Shown here piece by piece: positions 1 through 9,040 of a DNA stretch of 64,000 nucleotides (position 1 is the first letter of the stretch; the number at the start of each line of letters is the position of its first letter). A model generated the notes under the pieces. That model was not told the origin of the DNA, ran no database searches, and worked only from the letters and a program-made list of their open reading frames with translations. The position numbers were made by a program, and so were the translations under genes. The stretch comes from Leptospira sp. GIMC2001. Lineage in GTDB: Bacteria; Spirochaetota; Leptospiria; Leptospirales; Leptospiraceae. The stretch covers positions 2,075,097 through 2,139,096 of the forward strand of contig NZ_CP115468.1 of assembly GCF_028462125.1 (NCBI RefSeq), given 5' to 3'.

Positions 1-50
1 CGACTATCGAATTTATTGAAAAAAAGATAGATAAGGAAAAAAATTATTAA
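1..50 (+). CDS. C-terminal end of an upstream gene (partial)
   Basis: Reading from base 3, an open frame ends at a TAA at 48-50, one base before the gmhA start. It encodes about 15 mostly charged residues ([15 protein letters not shown]). The tight junction fits the tail of an upstream operon gene, but 48 bases are too few to assign a family and the open frame could be chance. Confidence 0.4.
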   Translation, partial: TIEFIEKKIDKEKNY

Positions 51-51
51 T

Positions 52-633
52 ATGGAAAATATTGTCATAGAACATTTTGAAGATTCGATCTTAACAAAAC
101 AAAAACTCATCCAAGAATCTAAACAAGGAATTCTAGATGCTGGACTATTGCTTGCTGAGTGCTTACAGAATGGAAATAGAATTCTGATTTGTGGCAATGG
201 AGGATCTTCCTGTGATGCAGCACATATTGCAGCAGAACTCGTTGTTCGGTATAAATCAGGAAATGATCGTAGAGCTCTTCCTGCTATGGCACTTGGAACT
301 GATCATGCAGTCTTGACTGCTTGCGGCAATGATTATGGTTATGACGAAATCTTTTCTAGGCAAGTAGAAGCCTTTGGTGCAAAGGGAGATTGTCTGGTTG
401 CGATTACAACATCTGGTAATTCAAATAATGTTATCAAAGCTATAGCAAAAGCGCAAGAACTAGGAATGTCTACCGTTGCATTACTTGGAGGCAATGGTGG
501 AAAAATAAAAGGAATCTGTAATCGAGAAATCATTGTTCCTTCAACCGTGACTGCACGAATTCAAGAATCTCATATTCTGATTGGACATATATTTTGTTCT
601 ATTATAGAGAAGAAATTATTTGACCTCAACTGA
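52..633 (+). CDS. gmhA: Phosphoheptose isomerase (sedoheptulose 7-phosphate isomerase), SIS domain
   Basis: This should convert sedoheptulose 7-phosphate to D-glycero-D-manno-heptose 7-phosphate, the first step of ADP-heptose synthesis for the LPS inner core, in the cytoplasm. The 193 residues match the family's usual length. A single SIS domain shows GNGGS at 48-52, Glu62 in the following helix, TSGNS at 120-124, and a C-terminal helix with RIQESH and His179, consistent with the GmhA active-site Glu/His. The later heptose genes (hldE kinase and adenylyltransferase) lie about 25 kb downstream. The gene overlaps the next ATPase gene by 14 bases, implying cotranscription. DiaA-type SIS proteins are the main alternative, but the whole pathway in the window favours GmhA. 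Confidence 0.88.
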   Translation: MENIVIEHFEDSILTKQKLIQESKQGILDAGLLLAECLQNGNRILICGNGGSSCDAAHIAAELVVRYKSGNDRRALPAMALGTDHAVLTACGNDYGYDEIFSRQVEAFGAKGDCLVAITTSGNSNNVIKAIAKAQELGMSTVALLGGNGGKIKGICNREIIVPSTVTARIQESHILIGHIFCSIIEKKLFDLN

Positions 634-1405
634 GATTAAACCTGCACCAATTCTAGAAATTCAGGATCTCAGTATCACTGTTCGAACTGGTACAAAAATT
701 TTGGATTCCTTTAGCTGGACTTTTGAACGAGGCAAAATCTATTCTTTGATTGGCGAATCTGGAAGTGGTAAGACTAGTTTTGCTTTTTCTCTATTCGGAA
801 TCTTACCTAGACTTTCAAAAATTGATTATTCCAAATTCGACATTGGAGGAACTGATTGGAAGGTCTGGGAACAACGCGATTGGTTGAATCTTAGAGGCAA
901 GAAGATTGCAATGATTCCTCAGAATCCAAATCTTGCTTTTCATCCCTATAGAACATTGGGAGACCAACTTATTGAATTCTTTGCGATTACCAATAATGAC
1001 TATGCAAAACCTGATCGAATTATCGAAATTCTAGAGAATTTTGGACTTAGGTCCCCAGAACAAGCTTTTGACTCACTTCCATCTCGTCTGTCGGGAGGGG
1101 AAAAACAAAGAATCTGCATTGCAATGGTGCATTTTTCAGGTGCAGAGATTATTGTTGCAGACGAACCTACAACCGCTTTAGATCCCATCCAAACCAAAAA
1201 AATTATGCAGTTATTGTTAAGGCCAGTTAAAGAAGAAAATAGAACCTTGATATTGATTACTCATAATTTAAAATTAATGAATAAAATCGCCGATGAAGTT
1301 ATGGTGATCAAAAATGGCAAAATGGTCGAAAAGAATATTAGATCATACGGTGAAATATTCTCGTTTAAATCTGAATATGCGCAGATGCTTATGGAAAATA
1401 TTTAG
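620..1405 (+). CDS. ABC transporter ATP-binding protein, Opp/Dpp (peptide/nickel) type
   Basis: A complete ABC ATPase of 261 residues. Walker A is GESGSGKT at 45-52, the Q-loop is IPQNP around 99-103, the signature LSGGEKQR is at 157-164, Walker B ends in ADEPTTALD near 180-188, and the H-loop is ITHN. The Q-loop context resembles the DppD/OppD class. The start is a TTG inside the end of gmhA. No permease or substrate-binding protein lies nearby, so the partner and substrate are unknown. At 261 residues it lacks the long C-terminal extension typical of OppD. It may act with a permease encoded elsewhere or upstream of this window. Confidence 0.8.
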   Translation: MTSTEIKPAPILEIQDLSITVRTGTKILDSFSWTFERGKIYSLIGESGSGKTSFAFSLFGILPRLSKIDYSKFDIGGTDWKVWEQRDWLNLRGKKIAMIPQNPNLAFHPYRTLGDQLIEFFAITNNDYAKPDRIIEILENFGLRSPEQAFDSLPSRLSGGEKQRICIAMVHFSGAEIIVADEPTTALDPIQTKKIMQLLLRPVKEENRTLILITHNLKLMNKIADEVMVIKNGKMVEKNIRSYGEIFSFKSEYAQMLMENI

Positions 1406-1429
1406 TAGTTTGTTAGGTATAGTTTTTAC

Positions 1430-2899
1430 ATGCATGTAAGATTGTTCATCATTACGATTTTCTTTTTTCTGAATACATCTGCAGTCATATCCAAACCCAC
1501 TTTCATTTTTGAAGGTATCGATAAGTCAAAATTTCCCGAAATAGAAATCCGTATTCGTGAGAATATGAAAACAGATTTAGGAATTTCCAATCTTGTGGTT
1601 GCAGAAGAAATGGATGGACTCAGAACAATTCCTATAGACTTAGAAATTCATCGAGATGCTGTCTCTGAACCGATCCAATTGGTTGTCAGTATCCAACCAA
1701 CGGATTCCAAGGCAATCAACCAATGGAGCACCGATTTAGTCCTATCTCTTTCAACCGTCATTGAAAAAAAAGATCGCTTAGCTGTACATATCCAAGAAGA
1801 TAAAAGATTTCTTTTCCTTGCAAATCAATCAACCGACTCATTGCAATCGGGTTTTATATTGCCTTCTGTTGAGACGTATTCCAAAACTCTGGAATCGATT
1901 TCATTTCTGCTAGATAAACTCAGCGTCTCGGAACGCAAACCTCCGTTTTTGTTGATAGTATTGCATTCAAGAAAAATTCCAGATCGAGACAACCTAATTG
2001 AACTTTCCAAAAAATCCAGAAGAATGGGAATACCAATTCATATTCTTGGATTCGATTCCTCAGAAACAAGAAAACTCACAGAATATACGGATGCGAATTT
2101 TTATTCCTTAGAAGATAAGAACTCCACCAAAAAACTATTCGAAGATATTCAACATTACAAAAAACCACCGTATCGAATCAAATACAGCTCTAGAAAAAAA
2201 ATTCAGCTCTTTGATGAGAAAACAATCCAAGTCGATATTGGAATCTTGAATGTACAAAATTTAAGTACATCCTACCGAATCAATATAGTGACTCGTCTCG
2301 AAGACGCTCTTCGTGATCCTTCCATTTTTCTTCCAACTTCCATATTCTTTCTGTTAATCTGCATAACAGCCCTTTTCTTATTACCTAGAATTAGAGCATC
2401 GAGAAAGAATCGATCTTCAGAAATAGATTCACATAAAAAGACATCTGGCAATGGTCGAGATGAAGAATCTGTTTATGAACATATGTATGGTAAAAAAGAA
2501 GGTTCAGGGCAGACTTCGAGAAGTTTCGATGATGAATATTATGAATCTAGCATGGAAGAAGCATCTCACAATTCTTTAGCTATTCAGCTGAATGGCGAAG
2601 CCTATGAGCGAGCAATTTTGATTCAAAAGGAAGGTCCAAGTCCGGGCCGACAATTTAATATCAATCAATCGGAAACGATAATAGGTCGAAGCGAAACCTC
2701 AGATTTTGTGATATGGGACAATTCAGTGAGCCCACAACATGCAAAGATTCGAAGTATCGAAAAGCATTTCATTCTCTATGATTTGCTTTCTTCGCAGGGT
2801 ATTTTTCTAAATGGAAAAAAATTGCTGAGACCAAAAGTCCTATTTGATTTCGATGAAATTAGAATAGGAAAGACTCTTTTGATATTTCGTGGCAAATAA
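1430..2899 (+). CDS. Membrane-anchored FHA-domain protein with a von Willebrand A-like extracytoplasmic region
   Basis: The 489-residue protein starts with a signal-like hydrophobic segment (about 4-20). Residues about 125-245 alternate hydrophobic strands and helices like a vWA fold but without a clear DxSxS metal site. A transmembrane helix spans about 300-320, followed by a basic stop-transfer run and an acidic/serine-rich linker. Residues about 394-489 form an FHA domain with GRSE at 419-422, SPQH at 434-437 and NGKKL near 461-465, the usual phosphothreonine-binding positions. The FHA domain would face the cytoplasm. FHA domains read Ser/Thr phosphorylation, but no kinase is nearby. Function unknown. 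Confidence 0.75.
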   Translation: MHVRLFIITIFFFLNTSAVISKPTFIFEGIDKSKFPEIEIRIRENMKTDLGISNLVVAEEMDGLRTIPIDLEIHRDAVSEPIQLVVSIQPTDSKAINQWSTDLVLSLSTVIEKKDRLAVHIQEDKRFLFLANQSTDSLQSGFILPSVETYSKTLESISFLLDKLSVSERKPPFLLIVLHSRKIPDRDNLIELSKKSRRMGIPIHILGFDSSETRKLTEYTDANFYSLEDKNSTKKLFEDIQHYKKPPYRIKYSSRKKIQLFDEKTIQVDIGILNVQNLSTSYRINIVTRLEDALRDPSIFLPTSIFFLLICITALFLLPRIRASRKNRSSEIDSHKKTSGNGRDEESVYEHMYGKKEGSGQTSRSFDDEYYESSMEEASHNSLAIQLNGEAYERAILIQKEGPSPGRQFNINQSETIIGRSETSDFVIWDNSVSPQHAKIRSIEKHFILYDLLSSQGIFLNGKKLLRPKVLFDFDEIRIGKTLLIFRGK

Positions 2900-2901
2900 A
2901 G

Positions 2902-2930
2902 TTGACAATATTAAATAAGCATTATATATT
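2902..2930 (+). promoter_or_regulatory. Strong sigma-70-type promoter for the lipoprotein gene at 2936
   Basis: A perfect TTGACA (2902-2907), a 17-base spacer and TATATT (2925-2930) lie between the preceding stop codon and the next start. The predicted transcription start falls about at base 2936-2938, on the ATG itself, and no Shine-Dalgarno sequence is visible, so the message may be leaderless. Confidence 0.7.
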
Positions 2931-2935
2931 TAGTT

Positions 2936-3742
2936 ATGATCGCAAAATCAATCGCAATTATTTATGTCACAATTTTCATTCTATTAGTATGTATATTTTC
3001 TTGTGGCGGTAATTCTGATGATTCGGACGACAACTCTGTTTTTGCTTTGTTACCTCAAGAATCTGGCGATGATGGACTCTGTACTGTAACAGGACTTAAC
3101 TCACAATTCAAAGCAGGATTTACTCGGGCATCGACAGAGACTCAGAATGTTGCCTTGGCTAGAATAAATACAACTCGTTATGGCGTAATTCTTGTTAAGA
3201 ATGCAAATATTGGTACGGTGCTAGAGATTACTGCGTCTATTGATCCAGATATTTATACTTCATCTACTTGTCCTCTCAATGTTCAGACAGATACAGCCGC
3301 GACAGCAAATACAGAATATACCCAAACTAATACTTCTGGAACAACAATTACTTTTATAAAATCTGGTAGCTATTTGGTTTATTTTTATTTATTGAACCAA
3401 TCAGACGATTCCGCTTCGTTTACAGCAGTCTTATCAGGAACTCCAGTATCTACGGATGGAGCTTCAACTGGTGCAACAGACGATCTAACTTTCAACAAAT
3501 CCTGTACTTCTTCTGGAGCCTGCTCAGAGATTTATGGAACTGAGACAGATTGCCTATCGGGTGAAACTGACGATACGGAAAAATGCTCAACAGACGATGT
3601 ATTAGGAACCTGTAAACAACCCAAGACTGATGGATATAGATTATCTTTGTTCTACAATTCTTTTGTTGGCGGATCAACAATTGCAACAGCGGTCTGCTCT
3701 GGGCTTAGTGGCACTTATGTTTCTGGTTATTCTGCACCCTAA
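2936..3742 (+). CDS. Putative lipoprotein with a cysteine-rich C-terminal region
   Basis: The 268 residues begin with Lys4, a hydrophobic run and a lipobox-like CIFSC ending at Cys23, followed by Gly-Gly and Asp/Ser, as in spirochaetal lipoproteins. The middle (about 60-165) is rich in Thr, Ser and Ala and looks beta-structured. The end (about 185-255) has six or more cysteines, which suggests disulfides in an exported domain. No known family is recognised. It has its own promoter immediately upstream and is probably a single-gene unit ahead of leuC. An envelope or surface location is inferred from the signal only. Confidence 0.75.
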   Translation: MIAKSIAIIYVTIFILLVCIFSCGGNSDDSDDNSVFALLPQESGDDGLCTVTGLNSQFKAGFTRASTETQNVALARINTTRYGVILVKNANIGTVLEITASIDPDIYTSSTCPLNVQTDTAATANTEYTQTNTSGTTITFIKSGSYLVYFYLLNQSDDSASFTAVLSGTPVSTDGASTGATDDLTFNKSCTSSGACSEIYGTETDCLSGETDDTEKCSTDDVLGTCKQPKTDGYRLSLFYNSFVGGSTIATAVCSGLSGTYVSGYSAP

Positions 3743-3807
3743 TCTCCAAATCTAAGTTTACGATTTACGTCAATTTTCCGAACATGGCACAAGGAGCCAT
3801 TTCACTT

Positions 3808-5202
3808 ATGAAAACGATGTTTGAGAAAATCTGGGAAGATCACCTTGTCAAAGAGGATGGTGGGACGAGTCTTATTTATATAGATAGACATCTTATTCAT
3901 GAAGTGACTAGTCCACAAGCCTTTGAGTCTTTGAGATTTACCAAACGCAAAGTGCGAAGGCCAGAAGCGACGATCGCAACTATGGATCACAATGTTTCAA
4001 CTAGAACCAGAGATTATGATTCAGCTGATCCAATCTCAGCGATCCAGATGAGAACCCTTCAGAAAAATTGCGAAGAAAACGGAATTAAATTATACGACCT
4101 AAAACATCCTGATCAAGGCATCATCCATGTCATCGCTCCAGAGTTAGGAATAACGCAGCCTGGCATGACATTGGTCTGTGGTGATTCCCATACATCGACT
4201 CATGGAGCTTTTGGAGCCTTAGCATTTGGAATTGGAACATCCGAGGTGGAACATGTTTTGGCAACACAGACACTGGTTCAAAAGCAAGCAAAAACCATGG
4301 AGATTCGCATAGAAGGAAAGATCTCTGATAAAGTTACATCAAAAGATATAGTGCTCGCAATCATTGGAAAAATTGGAACTGACGGGGCGACCGGATATGT
4401 GATCGAATATACAGGAGACGGAATCCACTCATTATCTATGGAAGCAAGAATGACCATTTGCAATATGTCCATAGAAGCTGGCGCAAGAGCAGGACTTATT
4501 AGCCCAGACGAAATTACTTTTGAATATTTAAAAGGCAAAGATTTCTCTCCCAAAGGAGAAGAATGGGATAAAGCTGTAGAAAAATGGAAACATTATGTTA
4601 CAGATCCAGGTGCAAAATTTGACAAAACAGTTATCCTTAAAGCAGAAGATATTGCGCCGATGGTAACATGGGGGACTTCTCCAGGTCAAGTGATTCCTGT
4701 AACCGAATCTGTTCCTGTAACGAGTTCAGAAAAAGATCCAACCCAGAAGAAGAGTTTAGAAAATTCTTTGAGCTATATGGGATTAGGTGGTGGAGAGAAA
4801 ATTACTGATATTACAATCAATAAGGTTTTTATTGGATCCTGTACCAATTCAAGAATTGAAGATCTCAGACTGGCAGCATCAACTATCAAAGGGAAAAAAG
4901 TATCATCCAAAGTGGAAGCGATCGTTGTTCCCGGTTCAGGTCGAGTGAAAAGGGAAGCTGAGGCTGAAGGCTTAGATAAGATATTCATTGAAGCAGGATT
5001 TCAATGGAGAAATCCAGGCTGTTCCATGTGCCTTGCTATGAACGATGACTTTCTAAATCCAGGAGATCGTTGTGCTTCAACAAGCAATCGTAATTTTGAA
5101 GGTAGGCAAGGTAAGGGTGGACGTACGCATTTAGTGAGTCCATCCATGGCAGCAGCTGCTGCGGTCGAAGGGAAATTTGTTGATATCAGGAGCTGGAAAT
5201 AA
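3808..5202 (+). CDS. leuC: 3-isopropylmalate dehydratase large subunit
   Basis: LeuC and LeuD together isomerise 2-isopropylmalate to 3-isopropylmalate in leucine synthesis; a [4Fe-4S] cluster sits in LeuC. The cluster cysteines are visible in GSCTNS and in the GCSMC motif, and the aconitase-family sequences [11 protein letters not shown] and [10 protein letters not shown] are present. I chose the ATG at 3808 (464 residues) because AAGGAG at 3791-3796 is well spaced from it. An upstream ATG at 3784 would add eight residues ahead of the usual [13 protein letters not shown] N terminus and lacks a good ribosome site. leuD starts one base after the stop. Confidence 0.95.
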   Translation: MKTMFEKIWEDHLVKEDGGTSLIYIDRHLIHEVTSPQAFESLRFTKRKVRRPEATIATMDHNVSTRTRDYDSADPISAIQMRTLQKNCEENGIKLYDLKHPDQGIIHVIAPELGITQPGMTLVCGDSHTSTHGAFGALAFGIGTSEVEHVLATQTLVQKQAKTMEIRIEGKISDKVTSKDIVLAIIGKIGTDGATGYVIEYTGDGIHSLSMEARMTICNMSIEAGARAGLISPDEITFEYLKGKDFSPKGEEWDKAVEKWKHYVTDPGAKFDKTVILKAEDIAPMVTWGTSPGQVIPVTESVPVTSSEKDPTQKKSLENSLSYMGLGGGEKITDITINKVFIGSCTNSRIEDLRLAASTIKGKKVSSKVEAIVVPGSGRVKREAEAEGLDKIFIEAGFQWRNPGCSMCLAMNDDFLNPGDRCASTSNRNFEGRQGKGGRTHLVSPSMAAAAAVEGKFVDIRSWK

Positions 5203-5203
5203 T

Positions 5204-5830
5204 ATGAATCCATTTACAAAACACGAAGGGCTGCCGGCAATTTTGGATCGCGCGAATGTTGATACCGATGCTATCATTCCGAAACAGTTTTTAAGGAAAA
5301 TTGAAAGAACAGGGTTTGGAAAACATTTATTTCATGACTGGAGATTTCTAGATGATGCTGGTGAAAAGATCAATCCAGATTTTATCCTCAATCAATCCAG
5401 ATATTTGGGTGCTTCCATATTGGTTGCTCGTGATAATTTTGGCTGTGGATCTTCACGAGAGCACGCTCCTTGGGCACTTGAAGATTTTGGATTCAAAGCT
5501 ATGATCGCTCCTAGTTTTGCGGATATTTTTTACAATAATTGTTTCAAAAACGGAATGCTACCTGTAGTGCTTCAAACTTCCGAAGTAGATGAGATTTTTC
5601 AGTTCGTTGCAGGAAATGAAGGCAAAAAGATTACAGTAGATCTAGTAAATCAAGTTGTTGAAATTCCAAATGGTAAATCTTATAAATTCGAGGTAGATCC
5701 CGTTCGCAAAGAGAGTTTACTCAATGGTTGGGACGACATTGGATTAACAATGCGTTTTGAAGAAGATATAACTAAATTTGAAAATAAACAAAAAGCTACA
5801 ATGCCCTGGCTCTACAGATCAGCAGTCTAA
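5204..5830 (+). CDS. leuD: 3-isopropylmalate dehydratase small subunit
   Basis: The swivel-domain partner of LeuC. The N-terminal [13 protein letters not shown], the [13 protein letters not shown] substrate-binding motif and the [14 protein letters not shown] stretch are all family hallmarks. The 208-residue length is standard. The frame is open upstream to 5177, but AGGAG at 5188-5192 sits 11 bases before the ATG at 5204, and the protein then begins MNPFTKHEG as expected. The immediate spacing after leuC supports a leuCD operon. LeuA and LeuB are not in the window. Confidence 0.95.
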   Translation: MNPFTKHEGLPAILDRANVDTDAIIPKQFLRKIERTGFGKHLFHDWRFLDDAGEKINPDFILNQSRYLGASILVARDNFGCGSSREHAPWALEDFGFKAMIAPSFADIFYNNCFKNGMLPVVLQTSEVDEIFQFVAGNEGKKITVDLVNQVVEIPNGKSYKFEVDPVRKESLLNGWDDIGLTMRFEEDITKFENKQKATMPWLYRSAV

Positions 5831-5857
5831 AAACAAAACAATAAGGATGAGACAATT

Positions 5858-6238
5858 ATGAGAAATTTCAATAAAATTTTGGTTACACTAGTATTTGCCA
5901 GCGCAGTATTGTATGCTGCCGACCTTGGAATCAAGGATGTTAAAGTAGGCAAAGGCAAAGAAGCACTTCGAGGAACTCAAGTAACCGTGCACTATGTAGG
6001 TACACTGACCAATGGTCAGAAGTTTGACAGCTCAAGAGATAGAAATCGTCCTTTTACTTTTATCTTAGGCGAGAACCAAGTGATCCAAGGCTGGGAGAAA
6101 GGGATTTTAAAAATGCGAGAAGGCGGGGTTCGTAAGCTTACAATTCCTCCTCAAATGGGATATGGCGAAAGAGCTGTTGGCTCAATCCCGGCTAATTCAA
6201 CCCTTTTGTTTGATGTAGAGTTATTAAAAGTAAACTAG
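5858..6238 (+). CDS. Exported FKBP-type peptidyl-prolyl isomerase
   Basis: The 126 residues contain a signal peptide (MRNFNK, then a hydrophobic run ending near AAD at about 20-22) followed by one compact FKBP domain. VTVHYVGTL, the FDSS strand, VIQGWEKGI, the GYGER loop and PANSTLLFDVEL are characteristic, including the active-site Trp. It should catalyse proline isomerisation on exported proteins in the periplasm. AAGGA upstream gives a good ribosome site. The next gene begins two bases after its stop, so the two are probably cotranscribed. Confidence 0.9.
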   Translation: MRNFNKILVTLVFASAVLYAADLGIKDVKVGKGKEALRGTQVTVHYVGTLTNGQKFDSSRDRNRPFTFILGENQVIQGWEKGILKMREGGVRKLTIPPQMGYGERAVGSIPANSTLLFDVELLKVN

Positions 6239-6240
6239 AA

Positions 6241-7221
6241 ATGATCGACCAGATTTCCAAATCAATCGATGAATTAGGTAACGGAATCATCAATGCCCTG
6301 AATGATATTCAAGGCATGTTTGGAAAGGAATTGAGTGTCGCAAACCCTGTAAAAAATAGTATCCTGGATTTGGTTGGAAATACTCCCATCATTCGATTGA
6401 ACCAAATCGGGAGCCATATTCCTGGAATCAATTTTTATCTAAAAGCGGAATTCCAGAATCCAACTGGAAGCCTGCGAGATCGAAGCGCAATTGCGATGAT
6501 CAGAGACGCAGAGAAACGCAATAAATTAAAAAAAAATGGTACCATTCTCACATCCGGAACCGGCTCTTCTTCCTTATCATTTTCCTGGGCAGGGAGAACT
6601 ATGGGATACAAGATTAAATGTCTTGTATCAGAAGGCACGGATCAAGAGAAAATCCAGAAGCTAAGTCATTATGGAGCGGATGTAGAAGTTGTATCTGGGG
6701 ACCCAAAAGACAGTATTCTTAAATATTCAGGAAATAGTAATTTCTGGTATCCGGATGAAAACTCTAATATGGCGAATCCTAATCATCATTTTGCGAGAAC
6801 TGGTCCAGAAATCTATCGAGACCTTGGAGGAAAAGTTGACATCTTCGTAACAGGTGGTGGAACAGGAGCATCCGTTACAGGCATTGGAAGATTCTTTCGA
6901 TCCATCAGACCAAAAACAAATACTCAAGTTGTATTGTCTGGATTTAAAAATAGCAATTTTGATTTATATTTTTCTACAACTAACAAAGAGAAAGTTCCCA
7001 TTCCAGAAATTTTTGATCCATCCGTAGTCGCAGAGTTTATAGCTGTAACCAAAGAGGAAGCTTTACATTATCAATCTGATTTATTGATCAAAGAAGGTAT
7101 TCCTGTTGGAATCACAACAGGAATGATACTATGTGCTGCTATCAGATACGCAGAGAAACTGGATGTAACTAGTATTCCAGAGCCAAGGAATTTAGTTATA
7201 CTTTGTCCTGATCGAGAATAA
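6241..7221 (+). CDS. Cysteine synthase-like fold-type II protein lacking the PLP lysine (probably non-catalytic)
   Basis: The fold matches the CysK/CysM family: DLVGNTPIIRLNQI at about 43-56, KAE at 68-70, NPTGS at 73-77, a TSG loop and GGGTGAS for phosphate binding. Family members have a PLP-binding lysine in S-x-K-D-R. Here the codon at 6475-6477 is CGA, giving Arg79 in SLRDR. The usual TSGNTG substrate loop reads TSGTGS, and the protein stops right after LVILCPDR, so the normal C-terminal end is missing. The 35 residues before the domain form an amphipathic extension. It probably cannot make cysteine, and could be a regulatory or structural paralogue. It follows the FKBP gene by two bases. 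Confidence 0.75.
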   Translation: MIDQISKSIDELGNGIINALNDIQGMFGKELSVANPVKNSILDLVGNTPIIRLNQIGSHIPGINFYLKAEFQNPTGSLRDRSAIAMIRDAEKRNKLKKNGTILTSGTGSSSLSFSWAGRTMGYKIKCLVSEGTDQEKIQKLSHYGADVEVVSGDPKDSILKYSGNSNFWYPDENSNMANPNHHFARTGPEIYRDLGGKVDIFVTGGGTGASVTGIGRFFRSIRPKTNTQVVLSGFKNSNFDLYFSTTNKEKVPIPEIFDPSVVAEFIAVTKEEALHYQSDLLIKEGIPVGITTGMILCAAIRYAEKLDVTSIPEPRNLVILCPDRE

Positions 7222-7236
7222 AGGTTTTGGTTTAAC

Positions 7237-8895
7237 TTAAGAAAATAATGCCTTAATATCCTGGATAGATTCTCTTGCTTTGATCTCTCCAAATTCCATA
7301 AATTCTCGACCGCGATAGAATTCAAACCAAGACGAATTCTCAAGAATCGGATTTAAATAAACGTCAGCTTCTTGAGCAGAGTATTTTCCAATACGATACT
7401 GTAATGAATATAAACTGTTCACAATAATATCGATGATAGATGGATTTTTATCATTAGATTTGACTTCAATTTTAGATGATGGCATTGAATTGACAGCTAC
7501 AATGCGATTGATTCCCTCTTTGGTTAGCGAAGAAACAGGTAATGGATTTACAATTCCACCATCGACGAGAACTCTTCCATCAGCCAAATGAATTGGCGAA
7601 AACACGCCTGGTATGGCTACGCTTGCCATTATGGCATCCACTAAGTTACCTGAGGATAGCTCAACCTCTGTCCTCGTAATAATATCGCAGGCAATTAACT
7701 TGAGTGGAATTTTGAGATCAGAAAATTGTAAACCTGATAAATGTTTTTCCAATAATGAACGAATATTTCTTCCTGAGAATAATCCCTTGTGAAAGGAAAA
7801 ATCTATAAATCGAAAAAATTTAAAAACCGAATCGAATTCCGCGATCACTTCCAATAAAACATCCCAAGATATGCCAGCAGCCCAATATGCTCCAATCACT
7901 GCTCCGATACTCGTTCCGGAAATCATATCAAATTCTAATCCTTCTTCTTGACAGACTTTTAAAATTCCAATCTGCGAAAGTCCAAGAGCTGCTCCTCCAC
8001 CCAATGCAATACCGACTCTACGACCTGTCACTTTTCTAGAAATCGATTTTATTGTTTCGGGTTGTATAGATTCAATTGCATTGATTTCTATAGCTGGATA
8101 TTCATCTATCAATTTCTGGATATCTGATTTTAATAGAACCTCTTTTTTATAATACAATATATCAGTCATAGACAGAAGCAGACGCCTAACTTCTGGAAGA
8201 CTATCAGATACATCTAGGAATAAAAAATCAAAGTTTGCCATATAGCGTTCGAGAATTTCTCGAATTTTAGGTTTAGAAATTATTTGATAAACTTTCTCAT
8301 AAGGATGATTGCTTTCTTTTTTGCCTTTTTGAAATTTCAATAGAACGGGTTTTTTCCCGGAAAGGATTTCGGTTTGCTCTAGTATTTGATCCAAAAAATC
8401 ATCGGGATTAGTTTGGTCACCCCAGTATGCAAAAATTGTATTTCGAATATCGTCTTTTTCGCCAAGGATCTCTTTTCGCAAAATCAAGGATAGAATTCTT
8501 GCAAATGCCATACCAAGATTCGGAATATCCTGCAAGACCTTTCGAAAATCTTTTGCGTTCATCCGAAGAAGGCGTGTGTCTTCTAGGCATTTCGCCGTGC
8601 TAGAATGAGGCTGATTGGTTAGAAGAGAAATGAGTCCAAAGTAATCTCCTTTTCGAAGGATTTCCAAAATCTCAAAAGATTTATCTTTTTTAGATTTGTA
8701 AACCTCTACCATACCAGTAGCGATTGCGTAAAAATAAGGATTTCCTTTTCCTTCTTCGAAAACGAAATCACCTTTTTTTAAATCAAGAATTTGGATTTTC
8801 TCGGCAACAGATTCTATCTCTTCAGGCTGTAAGTTCCTAAAAATCGGAATCCCTTCTACTAAGTAAAATTTCCCAAGCGAGTCTTGCTTTTTCAT
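7237..8895 (-). CDS. Cyclic-nucleotide-binding domain plus patatin-like phospholipase
   Basis: An N-terminal cNMP-binding domain (about 12-130, with GDYFGLISLL in the phosphate cassette region) is joined by a roughly 150-residue linker to a patatin domain (about 294-490). The patatin part has GGGAALG at 300-306 as oxyanion loop, GTSIG with nucleophile Ser330, and DGG at 446-448 with the dyad Asp. This order resembles bacterial neuropathy-target-esterase-like (NTE/RssA) proteins, which hydrolyse phospholipid or lysophospholipid esters. Residue numbers count from a TTG at 8898; the adjacent ATG at 8895 is equally good. It is transcribed away from recN and converges on the cysteine-synthase-like gene with 15 bases between stops. 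Confidence 0.88.
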   Translation of the reverse strand: MKKQDSLGKFYLVEGIPIFRNLQPEEIESVAEKIQILDLKKGDFVFEEGKGNPYFYAIATGMVEVYKSKKDKSFEILEILRKGDYFGLISLLTNQPHSSTAKCLEDTRLLRMNAKDFRKVLQDIPNLGMAFARILSLILRKEILGEKDDIRNTIFAYWGDQTNPDDFLDQILEQTEILSGKKPVLLKFQKGKKESNHPYEKVYQIISKPKIREILERYMANFDFLFLDVSDSLPEVRRLLLSMTDILYYKKEVLLKSDIQKLIDEYPAIEINAIESIQPETIKSISRKVTGRRVGIALGGGAALGLSQIGILKVCQEEGLEFDMISGTSIGAVIGAYWAAGISWDVLLEVIAEFDSVFKFFRFIDFSFHKGLFSGRNIRSLLEKHLSGLQFSDLKIPLKLIACDIITRTEVELSSGNLVDAIMASVAIPGVFSPIHLADGRVLVDGGIVNPLPVSSLTKEGINRIVAVNSMPSSKIEVKSNDKNPSIIDIIVNSLYSLQYRIGKYSAQEADVYLNPILENSSWFEFYRGREFMEFGEIKARESIQDIKALFS

Positions 8896-8980
8896 CAATA
8901 GGAATAGATTTCCAAATCAATCTTTCCAATCCAGAAATAAATTTCTTGAGCGTCAGATTTTTTTCTAAAAAATACTATAT

Positions 8981-9030
8981 TTATGTTGACTAATTATATA
9001 TAGTGCAATACTATTGTATAGTAAACATAA
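8981..9030 (+). promoter_or_regulatory. recN promoter with an imperfect palindrome
   Basis: TTGACT (8986-8991), 17 bases, then TACTAT (9009-9014) form a plausible sigma-70 promoter for recN. The arms TTATGTTGACTA (8981-8992) and TAGTAAACATAA (9019-9030) are inverted repeats matching at 11 of 12 positions, and a smaller ATAGT/ACTAT dyad lies between them. The arrangement around the -35 and +1 looks like an operator. Which protein binds is unknown. Confidence 0.55.
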
Positions 9031-9040
9031 GGAGTGGTCT

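Noticed and set aside
3784..3807. Earlier ATG start for leuC
   Set aside because: The AAGGAG at 3791-3796 lies downstream of it and points to the ATG at 3808, which gives the expected N terminus.
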